From assembly GCF_030651915.1 (NCBI RefSeq), contig NZ_JAUSBV010000008.1:62001-126000 (forward strand): a DNA stretch of 64,000 bases, in the 5' to 3' direction. Shown here piece by piece: positions 16,968 to 26,312 of this stretch (position 1 is its first letter; every line of letters starts with the position of its first letter). A model generated the notes under the pieces. The model did not search any database and was not told the origin of the DNA. It saw nothing but the letters and a program-made list of their open reading frames with translations. This DNA comes from Parvibaculum sp. GTDB lineage: Bacteria; Pseudomonadota; Alphaproteobacteria; Parvibaculales; Parvibaculaceae. A program made the position numbers and the translations under genes.

Positions 16968-17441
16968 TCAACCGCAAACAGCCGGCCCGCCCGCATCGAA
17001 AAACGGGTGGCGCACATAGTCGCCCGGCTCGATACCCAGCGACGCGGCCCGGCCACCGGCGATTTCCAGCACCCCGTTGACGGGAACGCCCGATGTGTGG
17101 ATGTCGAGCGACAGCGGCTCCGTCATTGCGGCGATGCGGGCAATACGGCCATCGGCTTCGATGAAGATCATGTCGAGCGGGATCAGCGTGTTCTTCATCC
17201 AGAAGCTGGCGATCCGGCATTGCGCATAGAAAAACAGCATGCCGGCGTCTTCGTCGAGGCGCTCGCGGAACATCAGCCCCTCCCGGATTTCCTCCGGGCT
17301 GACGGCAAGTTCGACCGTGAAGCGATGCATCGCGCCCGACGCCGTTTCGACGGTAACGACATTCTCCGCCGCGGTCGGCGGCGCGCAGGCACCGGCGGCC
17401 AGACCGAACAGCAGGGCGGCGGCGAGAGCGGCAGCACGCAT
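16968..17441 (-). CDS. DUF192 family exported protein
   Basis: This 157-residue protein has a signal peptide with a possible lipobox ending in Cys19 ('LAAGAC'). The DUF192 core is clear: 'EIREGLMFRERLDEDAGMLFFY', 'SFWMKNTLIPLDMIFIEADGRI' (each quoted in part) and 'VLEIAGG'. The function of DUF192 is not established. Its ATG overlaps the TGA of the carbonic-anhydrase-like gene by one base (TGATG), so the two are translationally coupled. Confidence 0.88.
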   Translation of the reverse strand: MRAAALAAALLFGLAAGACAPPTAAENVVTVETASGAMHRFTVELAVSPEEIREGLMFRERLDEDAGMLFFYAQCRIASFWMKNTLIPLDMIFIEADGRIARIAAMTEPLSLDIHTSGVPVNGVLEIAGGRAASLGIEPGDYVRHPFFDAGGPAVCG

Positions 17442-17971
17442 CAGTCGAGGCGCTTCAGGCCGGCCGCGTAGCGTTTCCAGTTCTGGACATAGTGATCGGC
17501 GGAAAGCTTCAACGCCTCGGCCATTTCCTTGTCGAGCGTGCGGATGACCTTGCCCGGCGCGCCCAGCACCATCGAATAGTCGGGAATATCCTTGCCCTCG
17601 GCGATCAGCGTGTTGGCGCCGATCAGGCAGCCCTTCCCGATCCGCGTGTTGTTGAGGATGATGCTGCCGATGCCGACCAGACTGCCGGCACCGATGGTGC
17701 AGCCATGCAGCATCACCAGATGGCCGATGGTCACGTCGCACTCGATGGTCAGCGGCGAACCGGGATCGGTATGCAGCACCGAACCGTCCTGCACGTTCGA
17801 GTTCTCACCGATGGTAATGAGCTCGTTGTCGCCGCGCAGCACGGCGCCGAACCAGACGCTGGCATTCTTCTCCAGTTTCACATTGCCCATCACCTGCGCA
17901 TTGGGCGCGATCCAGTAGTCGCCCTCCGGCGGCAGGATCGGCTTCGCATCGCCGATCGCGTAAATGGCCAT
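17441..17971 (-). CDS. Gamma-carbonic anhydrase-like hexapeptide protein
   Basis: This 176-residue left-handed beta-helix protein has the repeated [LIV]-G-x4 pattern and three histidines at gamma-carbonic-anhydrase positions ('VLHTD' and 'GHLVMLHGC'). It may bind Zn and hydrate CO2, but many members (YrdA, CaiE, PaaY types) have weak or no activity. ATG at 17971 has GGGGAG seven bases upstream and is preferred to an in-frame upstream codon. Confidence 0.88.
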   Translation of the reverse strand: MAIYAIGDAKPILPPEGDYWIAPNAQVMGNVKLEKNASVWFGAVLRGDNELITIGENSNVQDGSVLHTDPGSPLTIECDVTIGHLVMLHGCTIGAGSLVGIGSIILNNTRIGKGCLIGANTLIAEGKDIPDYSMVLGAPGKVIRTLDKEMAEALKLSADHYVQNWKRYAAGLKRLD

Positions 17972-18130
17972 GAATGCTCTCCCCGTCACTCGTTTGTTGT
18001 GGCGCGGACTATGCCATGGCTGGCGGCCGGAAACGAGACTTGCGGAACGCGCATCAAATAGGGTGTCATTCGCACGTCAAGGGCAGCGCCTAGTGTCGGC
18101 CCGGCAAACCGGGGCGAGGGGGATCGAAAA

Positions 18131-20146
18131 ATGGCACGGCGGAGAACATCGGAGACGGGCAGCATCGGCGAAGCGATGGAAGCGACCGACGACCGGCCCG
18201 TGGCCCGCGCCATGGCGCCGACGCTGGGTGAGCTCTGGAACCGCCGCCTCGCCCGCCGCGACGTGCTGAAAGGCATCGGCAAGGCGGCATTGCTGGCTTC
18301 GGTCAGCGCATTGCCGTTGGCCGCCTGCAGCGATGCACAGCAAGGCTTCGCGCCTGACGATATTTTCGGTTTCGAGGAAGTGCCGCACGGCATCGACGAA
18401 ACGCATCATGTCGCAAGCGGCCATACGGCCGACATCCTGATCCGCTGGGGCGACCCCATATTGCCCGGCGCACCCGAATTCGACCCGCTGAACCAGAGCG
18501 CCGAGCGGCAGTTGCAGCAATTCGGCTACAACAACGACTATGTCGGCTTCGTGCCCCTGCCCTGGGGATCGGGCGCCAGCGATCGCGGCCTTCTGTGCAT
18601 TCATCACGAATACACCAATGACGACCTGATGCATCCGGGGCTCACGCTGGTGCCGGGTCAGGATCCGCGCGATCTCTTCACCCGCGAAATCGTCGAAATC
18701 TCCATGGCCGCGCATGGCGGCACCATCGTCGAGGTCGCCCGCGGCAATGACGGCAAATGGAGTGTCGTGCGCGACAGCGCCTTTAACCGCCGCATCACCC
18801 CGCTGGCGACGGCGATGACGATTTCCGGCCCGGCCGCCGGCCATCCGCGCCTGCAAACTTCGGAAGACCCCGAGGGCCGCACGGTAATGGGCACGTTCAA
18901 CAATTGCGCCGGCGGCATCACCCCCTGGGGCACATGGCTGATGTCGGAAGAGAATTTCAATTTCTATTTCAGCGGCATCCCCGCCGACGCGGCCGAAGCG
19001 GCAAATCATGCGCGCATCGGCATTCCGGCCGGCTTTGCCTATCCCTGGGGCCGCTACCACAAACGCTTCGATGTCGCGGCCGAACCGCGCGAGCCCAACC
19101 GCTTCGGCTGGATCGTCGAGGTCGACCCGCTCGATCCGTCATCGACGCCGGTGAAGCGCACGGCGCTTGGGCGCTTCAAGCATGAAGGCTGCGAGAGCGC
19201 GCGGACAAGGGACGGCCGCCTGGCTGTCTATTCAGGCGACGATCAGCAGTTCGAATACATCTACAAATTCGTCAGCCGCGACAAGGTGAACCTCGACGAC
19301 CGCGCCGCCAATGCAACGCTGCTCGACGAGGGTACACTCTATGTGGCGCGCTTCGAGGACGACGGCACCGGCCGCTGGCTGCCGCTGGTTCATGGGGCGA
19401 ACGGTCTCGACGAGGCAAACGGCTTTGCCTCCCAGGCCGATGTGCTGATCGAGGCCCGCCGCGCCGGCGACATTCTCGGCGCAACACCACTCGACCGGCC
19501 GGAAGATGTCGAACCGCATCCGGTCACCGGCAAGGTCTATGCGGCGCTTACCAATGCGAAAGAGCGCACGCCCGACAAGGTGGACGCCGTCAATCCGCGT
19601 GCGAACAATTTCTGGGGCCAGATTGTCGAACTGGCGCCCGGCGATGACGATCACGCCTCGGAAACATTTGCATGGACATTGCTCGTCAAATGCGGCGATC
19701 CGGCCAATCCGGCGATCGACGCGGCATGGAACCCCGAAACATCGGAAAGCGGCTGGTTCGCCTGCCCCGACAATGTCGCGATCGACGCGAAGGGCCGTCT
19801 CTGGGTCGCCACCGATCAGGGCTCGGGCTGGCACAAGGCGTCGGGCACGGCGGACGGACTTTATGCGCTGGCGACCGGCGGCGACAAGCGCGGCATCGCC
19901 CGGCAACTCTTCCGCGCGCCGGTCGGCGCCGAGGTCTGCGGCCCGATCTTCACACCCGACGGCGCGGCGCTCTTTCTCGCCGTCCAGCACCCGGCAGCGG
20001 ACGGAACGACTGATTTCGCGGGCTTCGAACGCCGTTCAAGCTTCGCCGATCCGGCCACGCGCTGGCCTGACTTCAACACCGATATGCCGCCCCGTCCCTC
20101 GCTTCTGGTCATCACGGCCGACAAGGGCGGCCCGGTCGGCGGCTGA
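18131..20146 (+). CDS. phoX: PhoX-family (DUF839) phosphatase, Tat-exported
   Basis: This 671-residue protein has a twin-arginine signal (R42-R43-D-V-L-K) running into a lipobox 'LPLAAC66', so it should be folded in the cytoplasm, exported by Tat and possibly lipid-anchored. PhoX landmarks include 'NDYVGFVPLP', 'CIHHEYTND', 'GGITPWGTWLMSEEN', 'HEGCESA' and 'DNVAIDAKGRLWVATDQ'. PhoX enzymes are Ca/Fe-dependent alkaline phosphatases that release phosphate from organic phosphorus. No Pho box was identified upstream. GAGGGGG lies nine bases before the ATG. Confidence 0.88.
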   Translation: MARRRTSETGSIGEAMEATDDRPVARAMAPTLGELWNRRLARRDVLKGIGKAALLASVSALPLAACSDAQQGFAPDDIFGFEEVPHGIDETHHVASGHTADILIRWGDPILPGAPEFDPLNQSAERQLQQFGYNNDYVGFVPLPWGSGASDRGLLCIHHEYTNDDLMHPGLTLVPGQDPRDLFTREIVEISMAAHGGTIVEVARGNDGKWSVVRDSAFNRRITPLATAMTISGPAAGHPRLQTSEDPEGRTVMGTFNNCAGGITPWGTWLMSEENFNFYFSGIPADAAEAANHARIGIPAGFAYPWGRYHKRFDVAAEPREPNRFGWIVEVDPLDPSSTPVKRTALGRFKHEGCESARTRDGRLAVYSGDDQQFEYIYKFVSRDKVNLDDRAANATLLDEGTLYVARFEDDGTGRWLPLVHGANGLDEANGFASQADVLIEARRAGDILGATPLDRPEDVEPHPVTGKVYAALTNAKERTPDKVDAVNPRANNFWGQIVELAPGDDDHASETFAWTLLVKCGDPANPAIDAAWNPETSESGWFACPDNVAIDAKGRLWVATDQGSGWHKASGTADGLYALATGGDKRGIARQLFRAPVGAEVCGPIFTPDGAALFLAVQHPAADGTTDFAGFERRSSFADPATRWPDFNTDMPPRPSLLVITADKGGPVGG

Positions 20147-20258
20147 GGCATGCCTGCGCCGGGTTGCGTCGGCAGGCGCAATGCCCCAAGCTTGGCCTGC
20201 GGCGTCATCGGCGAGCGCGCGCCGGCGCGAACGGCGAATGCAGTGAGGGCGTATCGGC

Positions 20259-21320
20259 ATGCGATTCCTGTTCAGTCTGGTTCTCTTCCTGCTTGCCGTG
20301 CCGGTTCTCCTGATGCTGGCTTACGAGCGCGGATTGCTTGATGACTATGTGCCGGAAGATGCCATCGACCCCGAGCCCTTCATCCAGGCAGAACTTTCCA
20401 GCGTCACCGATGGACCCGATCTGAGCCGCCGCATCGACAGGGCGCTCGACGAAAAGCTGTATGACGACGCCGTCATGTATGCCGAGATCGCCGACTACAT
20501 GAATGTCGAACTCGAAGCACCGACACGCGCGCGCCTGCTCGATGAGGACGCACCGGCCCGTCGCGCGGCGCGCGGCGCCGGCAGTTTCCTCGAAGGTTTT
20601 GTCACCGGTCATGGCAGCGACACGGCCGGCTTCATGGGCGCGATCGCCTCCGACCTCACAGTCGTCGGCGATGTACGCGACATCGGCGCCGAAGGCTCAA
20701 AGCTGGCGCGCGGCGAAGATTATTCGAAACTGATCCTCGGCCTCTCGGTCGTCGGCCTTGCCGCCACAACGGCAACCATCGCAACCGGCGGCGGCGGGTT
20801 GCCGGTAAAGGTCGGCGTCTCGTTGCTGAAAGTCGCCGAAAAGGCCGGCACCATCACCGCGCGCTTCGCACGCGACGTATCGAATGTGCTGCAGGAAGCC
20901 GTCAATTTCGAAAAACTGCGCGGCTTGCTGCGCACCACCGATCTTGCCGACAGTGCCGCGACGCGCCGCGCAATTCTCGAATATGCCGATGGTGTGTCGC
21001 TGGCGCGCGTGACACCGATCCTCACCGACATGGCGGCCCTCGAGCGCGCCGTCGGACCGGCCGAGGCGGTGCGGTTGATGCGGCATGTGGACAGCACCGG
21101 CGACCTCGCCCGGGTCGGTCGCATGGGCGAAAAGCTCGGCACCAAGACGCGCGGCGTGGTTGAACTGACCGGAAAGACCAGCCTGCGCGCCTTCAAGACT
21201 GCATGGAACCTGATCTTGCTTGCCCTGCAATGGGTGTGGGCGATTGTGGCCGGTCTCGGCGCATTGTTGCTGGGATCGCTGAGCCGGCGCGCCATGCGTC
21301 GCCGGAAAAGACCGGCCTAG
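20259..21320 (+). CDS. Unknown inner-membrane protein (353 aa)
   Basis: There is a hydrophobic N-terminal helix (residues ~3-22), a charged region, a glycine-rich hydrophobic segment (~165-185, 'LSVVGLAATTATIATGGGG'), a helical region and a C-terminal membrane helix (~317-340) before a basic end. No family is recognised. It could follow phoX in one transcript (112-bp gap). Confidence 0.6.
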   Translation: MRFLFSLVLFLLAVPVLLMLAYERGLLDDYVPEDAIDPEPFIQAELSSVTDGPDLSRRIDRALDEKLYDDAVMYAEIADYMNVELEAPTRARLLDEDAPARRAARGAGSFLEGFVTGHGSDTAGFMGAIASDLTVVGDVRDIGAEGSKLARGEDYSKLILGLSVVGLAATTATIATGGGGLPVKVGVSLLKVAEKAGTITARFARDVSNVLQEAVNFEKLRGLLRTTDLADSAATRRAILEYADGVSLARVTPILTDMAALERAVGPAEAVRLMRHVDSTGDLARVGRMGEKLGTKTRGVVELTGKTSLRAFKTAWNLILLALQWVWAIVAGLGALLLGSLSRRAMRRRKRPA

Positions 21321-21628
21321 GCCGACAGCAACACGCCGATCAGGAAAACGCCGGAGAGGAAGCTCCACATCACGGCAATACAGCTTGAGAGCAGCATCCA
21401 GACCGGCGGACGGTTCTCGAACACCTGGGCCCGCAGCGCATTGCGCAGGATCACCGTTGGGCCGGCAAAAACAAGAGTCAAGACGCCAACCAACTGCAGG
21501 ATCATCGGTTCCGATGTGAGCTGAAAGCTCGGTGGTTTGTTGGTAACCAGCCGATAGAAGCTGCTGGCCAGTCCGGCCGCGACAAATCCGGTCGCGATCG
21601 AAAAGAAAAAAGCCCCGAATACTGACAT
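21317..21628 (-). CDS. Small membrane protein (103 aa)
   Basis: Three hydrophobic helices are predicted (~3-24, ~38-58, ~78-100). ATG at 21628 was chosen because upstream codons would overlap the preceding minus-strand gene. It lies 19 bp downstream of the 21648-22037 gene and overlaps the stop of the 353-aa membrane protein by four bases. Function is unknown. Confidence 0.6.
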   Translation of the reverse strand: MSVFGAFFFSIATGFVAAGLASSFYRLVTNKPPSFQLTSEPMILQLVGVLTLVFAGPTVILRNALRAQVFENRPPVWMLLSSCIAVMWSFLSGVFLIGVLLSA

Positions 21629-21647
21629 ATGCCCCGCCACGCCCCTG

Positions 21648-22037
21648 TTATCGTCCGACCGGGCCGCGCGCGGCGCGGTCGGTTTCGATTCCATCGATGA
21701 AATGAGATGCCGCGGCGGCCAGACGCATTTGCGCAAAAGCCACGGCTGAGTCCGGAATGGCCTGCCGGTCGAGCAGGCTTGTAAACTGTGGATCGGTCAG
21801 CGCGGCCCGCAGATCGGCGGCCGGATTGCCGCGCGCTTTAAGCGCAATCTCGGTCAACAGCGGTGAACGCGCACCGAGTTCGAATTCGGATCCGCCCAGC
21901 CGGCAAACCCCGAGATCGGCCTCGCAAACCAGCGACGGCAATGCGAGCGTCCGGTCGTCGCCCGGCAATGGCATGTAGCCGCCAAAGAACAGGAAGGCCC
22001 CGAGCACGATCAGCGATTTGAATGCGAACTGGATCAT
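21648..22037 (-). CDS. Unknown exported protein (129 aa)
   Basis: A signal peptide or N-terminal anchor ('SLIVLGAFLFFGGYMPL') precedes a ~100-residue domain with two cysteines ('LVCEADLGVCRLGG') and an Ala-rich helical end. No family is recognised. It forms a two-gene unit with the small membrane protein at 21317-21628. Confidence 0.6.
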   Translation of the reverse strand: MIQFAFKSLIVLGAFLFFGGYMPLPGDDRTLALPSLVCEADLGVCRLGGSEFELGARSPLLTEIALKARGNPAADLRAALTDPQFTSLLDRQAIPDSAVAFAQMRLAAAASHFIDGIETDRAARGPVGR

Positions 22038-22252
22038 GCCCCCTTGTCCGCAAGCGCCATACCAGCCCGGCCCGGCGGGGCAGAGTTTTGAAATGATCTT
22101 TTAATTTCAGTGGGTTATAAGGGTGGAGGTGGCCTGATCGAGCGGCCGCCCAAAAGGCGGAACAGCCGCCTTCCGTGCCGGATTGCGCCGTCGCTGTGCC
22201 AACCCGGCACAGCATTACGGGGCCGGTTCTCGGGCGACAGCAGGAGGTGAAT

Positions 22253-23017
22253 TTGGCGCGCGGCAGTCAATCGGACGACGAATATGTCCGCGAGCGCCCG
22301 GCATGGATTATTCCGGCGCTGATCCTGATTGGCGTACTGACCTTTTCGGGCGCGTTTCTCTATTACTATTTCGGGCCGACGCCGAGCGAGATTCTGGGGC
22401 TCGACCCGCGTGCCAGTTCGGCCGACCGAAAGATCGACACCATTATTGCCGACCGGCGCTTCCTGATCCCGGAAAACTACACACGTTATCCAAGCCAGCG
22501 TGGCGGCGGCCGGCGCACAAATGTCGACATGCACGCATTGCTGCCGCGGCTGACACCCTACGAGGCCGATCTGCAGGAACGTTTCATCGACAACTCGGCC
22601 GACTCCGACGTGATCTATTTCACGCTGGCCGAAACCGCGACGCCGCTCAGCTCGGCGCGCCGCCTGAAGGAAATCTATTCGAAATACCTGGCAGCCCCCG
22701 AACCCGAACAGGACCGGGCAGGATTGCAGCGTTTCACCTTCCGCGACGATTCGGGCTATGCCAATCAGGATTTGCTGGTCGGCACCGACGATGAAGGGCG
22801 CATGGTATTGTTGCTTTGCGACCGGCCGAGCAGGCTCGTCGACAGCCCGAACTGCGCACGTTCGCTGCTGTGGGGTCCGCGCCTCGAACTAAGCTATCGC
22901 TACAAGCGAAGCCATCTGGGCGACTGGCGCGAGATCGACGGCACGGTCATGAAGCTCGTCGGCGAATTCGAAACCCGTGAACAGATTGACGGATTGCAGG
23001 GCCCGATCTTCGACTAG
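22253..23017 (+). CDS. Single-pass membrane protein of unknown function (254 aa)
   Basis: The start is TTG at 22253, fixed by a perfect AGGAGG five bases upstream; the frame extends further 5' without a usable site. A ~20-residue N-terminal tail leads to one membrane helix ('IIPALILIGVLTFSGAFLYYY' in part). A soluble domain of ~200 residues with 'DVIYFTLAETATPLSSARRL' follows. No family is recognised. Confidence 0.65.
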   Translation: MARGSQSDDEYVRERPAWIIPALILIGVLTFSGAFLYYYFGPTPSEILGLDPRASSADRKIDTIIADRRFLIPENYTRYPSQRGGGRRTNVDMHALLPRLTPYEADLQERFIDNSADSDVIYFTLAETATPLSSARRLKEIYSKYLAAPEPEQDRAGLQRFTFRDDSGYANQDLLVGTDDEGRMVLLLCDRPSRLVDSPNCARSLLWGPRLELSYRYKRSHLGDWREIDGTVMKLVGEFETREQIDGLQGPIFD

Positions 23018-23134
23018 AGCGTTTCCAGGCGAAGTGCCTCCTTTAAACAAAAAGGGGGCGGTTCGCCGTCCGGAAACGCGACAAAACAATAACAGAGAGC
23101 CGTTCATCATTTCCGTGAAACGGCGAACGGCTCT
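23017..23134. repeat. Rhizobiales-type 'AGAGCGTTT' mosaic repeat, copy 1
   Basis: GCGTTTCC (23019-23026) pairs with GGAAACGC (23072-23079), followed by 'GACAAAACAATAACA' and a second hairpin AGAGCCGTT...AACGGCTCT (23096-23134). The same layout occurs at 26205-26306. This resembles the dispersed intergenic repeat known from many Rhizobiales genomes. Confidence 0.75.
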
Positions 23135-23139
23135 AACGG

Positions 23140-23352
23140 TCACTCAGGCAGATCGATGTCGAGGATCGCCATATTGAAGGCGTAGGAAACCTCGCCCTCT
23201 TCTTCGTCCTTGAAAATAACACCGATGAATTCATCGCCGATATTCACCTCGGCCGAATCGTCTTTCTGCGGCCGCGCCCTGACAGTGATCGACGGCAGCT
23301 TGAACTTCTCCCGCAAATAGCTCTCGATGCGCTTGATTTCGATCTTGTCCAA
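23140..23352 (-). CDS. DUF3126 family protein
   Basis: This 70-residue protein ('LDKIEIKRIESYLREKF' onwards) matches the short, conserved DUF3126 family of alphaproteobacteria. Its function is unknown. The start is TTG at 23352 with GGGAG six bases upstream. Longer in-frame extensions lack conserved content. Confidence 0.85.
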   Translation of the reverse strand: MDKIEIKRIESYLREKFKLPSITVRARPQKDDSAEVNIGDEFIGVIFKDEEEGEVSYAFNMAILDIDLPE

Positions 23353-23540
23353 GAAGCTCTCCCGTCGTCGGCATTGCTGAATGGCCCCGCAAGAGGGCGT
23401 GTCCGGTCGTTTTAACCATTTGCCACCTCTGGCGCAAACCGGACCTGCGCCCGCTTGCCGCTGCGGCGCTTCGTCCAATTGGCCGCTGCAACCGTCCATG
23501 AGAGCCTGCCCTGTCGGAAATCCGGCTCGGAACGGGAAGC

Positions 23541-23681
23541 ATGTCGGTACGCACACGAAAATGGCTGGCGGTCTTTACCGTGGTGCTGACGCTGGCAGCG
23601 CTGGCGGCACTTGTCGGCCCGGCGCACGACGCGACACCGGAAAGCAACGTGCAGGCCTTCGCCGTGGCGCCCGACCGCTAG
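23541..23681 (+). CDS. Small single-helix exported/membrane protein (46 aa)
   Basis: An ATG-started frame encodes 'MSVRTRKWLAVFTVVLTLAA' and on to a short polar tail ending 'FAVAPDR'. It has basic residues, a ~20-residue hydrophobic stretch and an Ala-rich cleavage-like zone. GGGAA stands close upstream. It overlaps the end of the convergent SDR gene by four bases. The real protein-like layout supports it, but no family is known. Confidence 0.45.
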   Translation: MSVRTRKWLAVFTVVLTLAALAALVGPAHDATPESNVQAFAVAPDR

Positions 23682-24484
23682 CGCGCCGTGTAGCCGCCAT
23701 CGATCACCAGTTCGGTGCCGGTCATGAAGGCCGCCTCTTCCGAAGCCAGAAAGACGATCCCGTTGCCGATGTCTTCGGGTGCCCCGAGCCGTCCGATCGG
23801 ATGCAGCATGGTCAACATCTCGACCATCTCGTTGGAGCCGATCTGCACACCGCCCATTTCGCCTCTGTCGATGACCGCCTGCACCATCGGCGTGCGGATA
23901 TAGCCCGGATGCACTGAATTGACGCGGATACGATAGCCGGCCATCGCGCATTCGAGCGCCGCCGACTTGGTGAGCAGACGCACGCCACCCTTGGCCGCAT
24001 TGTAGTCGGACGCCCCGGGCTGGCCGACCAGGCCGAGGATCGACGACACATTGATGATCGAACCGCTCGGCCCGCCCTTCGCCGTCGTCTTCTTGATGGT
24101 GCGGATACCGTGCTTGCAACCGAGAAACACGCTGTCGAGATCGACGGCGATGGTATGCCGCCAGTCTTCAAGCGGCTTGTCCTCGATGGCACTCGGCTCG
24201 GGCGCGATGCCAGCATTGTTGACGAGAATGTGCAAGCCGCCGAATTTCTGCTCGGCGAGCGCCACTGCCTGCTCCCACTGCGCCTCGTCGACCACGTCGT
24301 GGCGCATGAAGATCGCCTCGCCGCCGGCCTGCGAAATAGCATCGACAACTTTCAGTCCGGTCTCTTCGTCAAGATCGGTGCAGAGCACCTTCGCGCCCTC
24401 TTGCGCCATCAGCCTGGCGCTGACCGCACCGATACCCTTCGCCGCGCCGGTCACGATCGCGACCCTGCCTTCAAGACGTCCCAT
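23678..24484 (-). CDS. Short-chain dehydrogenase/reductase
   Basis: This 268-residue classical SDR shows 'VTGAAKGIGAVSA' (cofactor), 'NNAG', the Ser of 'IINVSS' and 'DYNAAKGG' (Tyr-x3-Lys). The acid in 'CTDLDEE' after beta-2 suggests NAD preference. It ends 'ELVIDGGYTAR'. It is probably an alcohol or hydroxyacyl dehydrogenase of unknown substrate. Confidence 0.88.
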   Translation of the reverse strand: MGRLEGRVAIVTGAAKGIGAVSARLMAQEGAKVLCTDLDEETGLKVVDAISQAGGEAIFMRHDVVDEAQWEQAVALAEQKFGGLHILVNNAGIAPEPSAIEDKPLEDWRHTIAVDLDSVFLGCKHGIRTIKKTTAKGGPSGSIINVSSILGLVGQPGASDYNAAKGGVRLLTKSAALECAMAGYRIRVNSVHPGYIRTPMVQAVIDRGEMGGVQIGSNEMVEMLTMLHPIGRLGAPEDIGNGIVFLASEEAAFMTGTELVIDGGYTAR

Positions 24485-24643
24485 TCGCTTCTTCCCTGTT
24501 TTGCGCCGGATTCCGCCTCCGGCTTTGCGGGCCATTCTGCCGCGCTGGCGCAAATACGCAAAGGGCGAAAGCGCCGCATCTCTGTGCTATAGAGCGAGAC
24601 GCATGCCCGAACGTACAAGACCCGAAACAACCCGGAAAGAAAA

Positions 24644-24928
24644 ATGCCCGTCGCCCTCGAAATCACCTTCGCAACCAAACAGGCCGATCATATTCTAACC
24701 CAGCTCCGCGCCTACAAGGAGCGTGAGTTCGACCGCAACCCGCCCCGCGGCTTTCTCGGCGCCACGATCGCGGACCATCCGGACAAGGGCACCGTCGTTT
24801 TCCGCAGCGAATGGGAAGACGACGACGCACTCGAATATACGCGCGACAGCGCCCCGTTCGAGGCCTGCCTCGATCTCTGCGACATCCATGCCGATGGGCG
24901 TGACGACCGGAAAATGGAAATCGGCTGA
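24644..24928 (+). CDS. Small protein upstream of amine oxidase (94 aa)
   Basis: The ATG at 24644 has GGAAAG five bases upstream. The protein resembles small alpha-beta barrel dimers of the ABM/Dabb type in length and pattern ('LEITFATKQADHILTQL', 'VVFRSEWEDDDAL'), but this is weak. Only five bases separate it from the following FAD oxidase gene, so they are co-translated. Confidence 0.6.
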   Translation: MPVALEITFATKQADHILTQLRAYKEREFDRNPPRGFLGATIADHPDKGTVVFRSEWEDDDALEYTRDSAPFEACLDLCDIHADGRDDRKMEIG

Positions 24929-24933
24929 CCCAC

Positions 24934-26205
24934 ATGACCGCTTCCGTCTATCCGCCCTCCTGGTATGCCGCGACGGCCAATGCGCTGCCGGCGCAGCCGC
25001 CGCTCGCGGGCGACACGAAAGCCGACATCTGCATCGTCGGTGGCGGCTATACCGGCCTGTCGGCGGCGCTGCATCTGGCCGAGCGCGGTTTCTCCGTCAT
25101 CGTGCTGGAAGCCGAACGCATCGGCTGGGGCGCTTCGGGCCGCAATGGCGGTCAGCTCGGCACTTCGCAGCGCAAGGATCAACGCAGCCTCGAAAAAATG
25201 CTGGGCCCGGAATGGGCCCGCCGCCTCTGGGAGCTCGGCATCGAGAGCAATGCGCTGGTCAAACAGCTGATCGCAACCCATGCCATCGACTGCGACCTGA
25301 AACCGGGCCTGCTGCATGCCGCATGGAAACGCGGCGATGCGGCATGGCTGGAGGAAGATGCCGACTATCTCCGCACCCATTACGGCTACGGCAAGGCACG
25401 TTACGTGTCGCGCGACGAAATGCGCGAGATGGTGGCATCCGACCGCTATTGGGGCGGCGTTCTCGACGAGGACGGCGCGCACCTGCACCCGTTGAACTAT
25501 GCGCTCGGCCTCGCCCGTGCCTGTCTCGCCAAAGGCGTCAGAATTCACGAAAACACCCGCGCACTCGACATCTCGCCGGCCGGCGTGAAGACCGCGCAGG
25601 GATCGGTCGGCGCCGCCCATGTCGTGCTGGCCTGCAACGGCTATCTCGGCCGCCTGGAGCCGCGCATCGCGCCCGCCATCATGCCGATCAACAACTTCAT
25701 CATCGCGACCGAACCGCTGGGAACCCGGGCGCGCGAATTGATCCGCGACGATGTCTGCATCCAGGACACCAAATTCGTGATCGACTATTACCGGCTGTCG
25801 CCCGACGGGCGCCTGCTCTTCGGCGGCGGCGAGAATTATTCGCCGCGCTTCCCCGCCGACATTGCCGCCTTTGTCAGAAAGCCGATGCTGCGCGTCTTTC
25901 CGCAACTGAAGGATGTGCGTATCGACCATGCCTGGGGCGGCACGCTGGCGATCACACTGAAGCGCCTGCCGCATTTCGGCCGTCTCGCACCGAATGTGAT
26001 CTTCGCGCATGGCTATTCCGGCCAGGGCATCAACATCGCGACGCTGGCCGGCAAGCTGATTGCCGAGGCCGTTGCGGGACAAGCCGAGCGCTTCGACTGG
26101 ATGGCAAAAATCCCGGCGCCCGATTTCCCGGGCGGCACATGGCTGCGCTATCCGGGGCTTGTTGCCGGCATGATTTTCTATGCGATGAAAGACCGGCTGC
26201 CCTAG
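24934..26205 (+). CDS. DAO-family FAD oxidoreductase (gamma-glutamylputrescine oxidase type)
   Basis: This 423-residue flavoenzyme has 'ICIVGGGYTGLSAALHLAER' (FAD site) and the PuuB/OrdL-like start 'YPPSWYAAT'. It has 'GWGASGRNGGQLG' and a C-terminal 'HGYSGQGINIATLAGKLIAE' FAD contact. It should deaminate a secondary or primary amine with O2. Substrate is inferred only from family resemblance. Confidence 0.88.
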   Translation: MTASVYPPSWYAATANALPAQPPLAGDTKADICIVGGGYTGLSAALHLAERGFSVIVLEAERIGWGASGRNGGQLGTSQRKDQRSLEKMLGPEWARRLWELGIESNALVKQLIATHAIDCDLKPGLLHAAWKRGDAAWLEEDADYLRTHYGYGKARYVSRDEMREMVASDRYWGGVLDEDGAHLHPLNYALGLARACLAKGVRIHENTRALDISPAGVKTAQGSVGAAHVVLACNGYLGRLEPRIAPAIMPINNFIIATEPLGTRARELIRDDVCIQDTKFVIDYYRLSPDGRLLFGGGENYSPRFPADIAAFVRKPMLRVFPQLKDVRIDHAWGGTLAITLKRLPHFGRLAPNVIFAHGYSGQGINIATLAGKLIAEAVAGQAERFDWMAKIPAPDFPGGTWLRYPGLVAGMIFYAMKDRLP

Positions 26206-26306
26206 AGCGTTTTCAGCAAAAGTGGCCGCCGGTTTTGCGGTTCGAAAACGCGACAAAACAAATAACATCGATCCGTTTGTCGTCTCTTGAAACGGCGAAT
26301 GGATCG
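26205..26306. repeat. Rhizobiales-type 'AGAGCGTTT' mosaic repeat, copy 2
   Basis: GCGTTTTC (26207-26214) pairs with GAAAACGC (26244-26251), with an inner GCAAAA/TTTTGC. 'GACAAAACAAATAACA' follows, then a second hairpin, CGATCC...GGATCG (26269-26306). Layout equals copy 1 at 23017. It sits between convergent genes and could act as a terminator. Confidence 0.75.
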
Positions 26307-26312
26307 AAGCAG

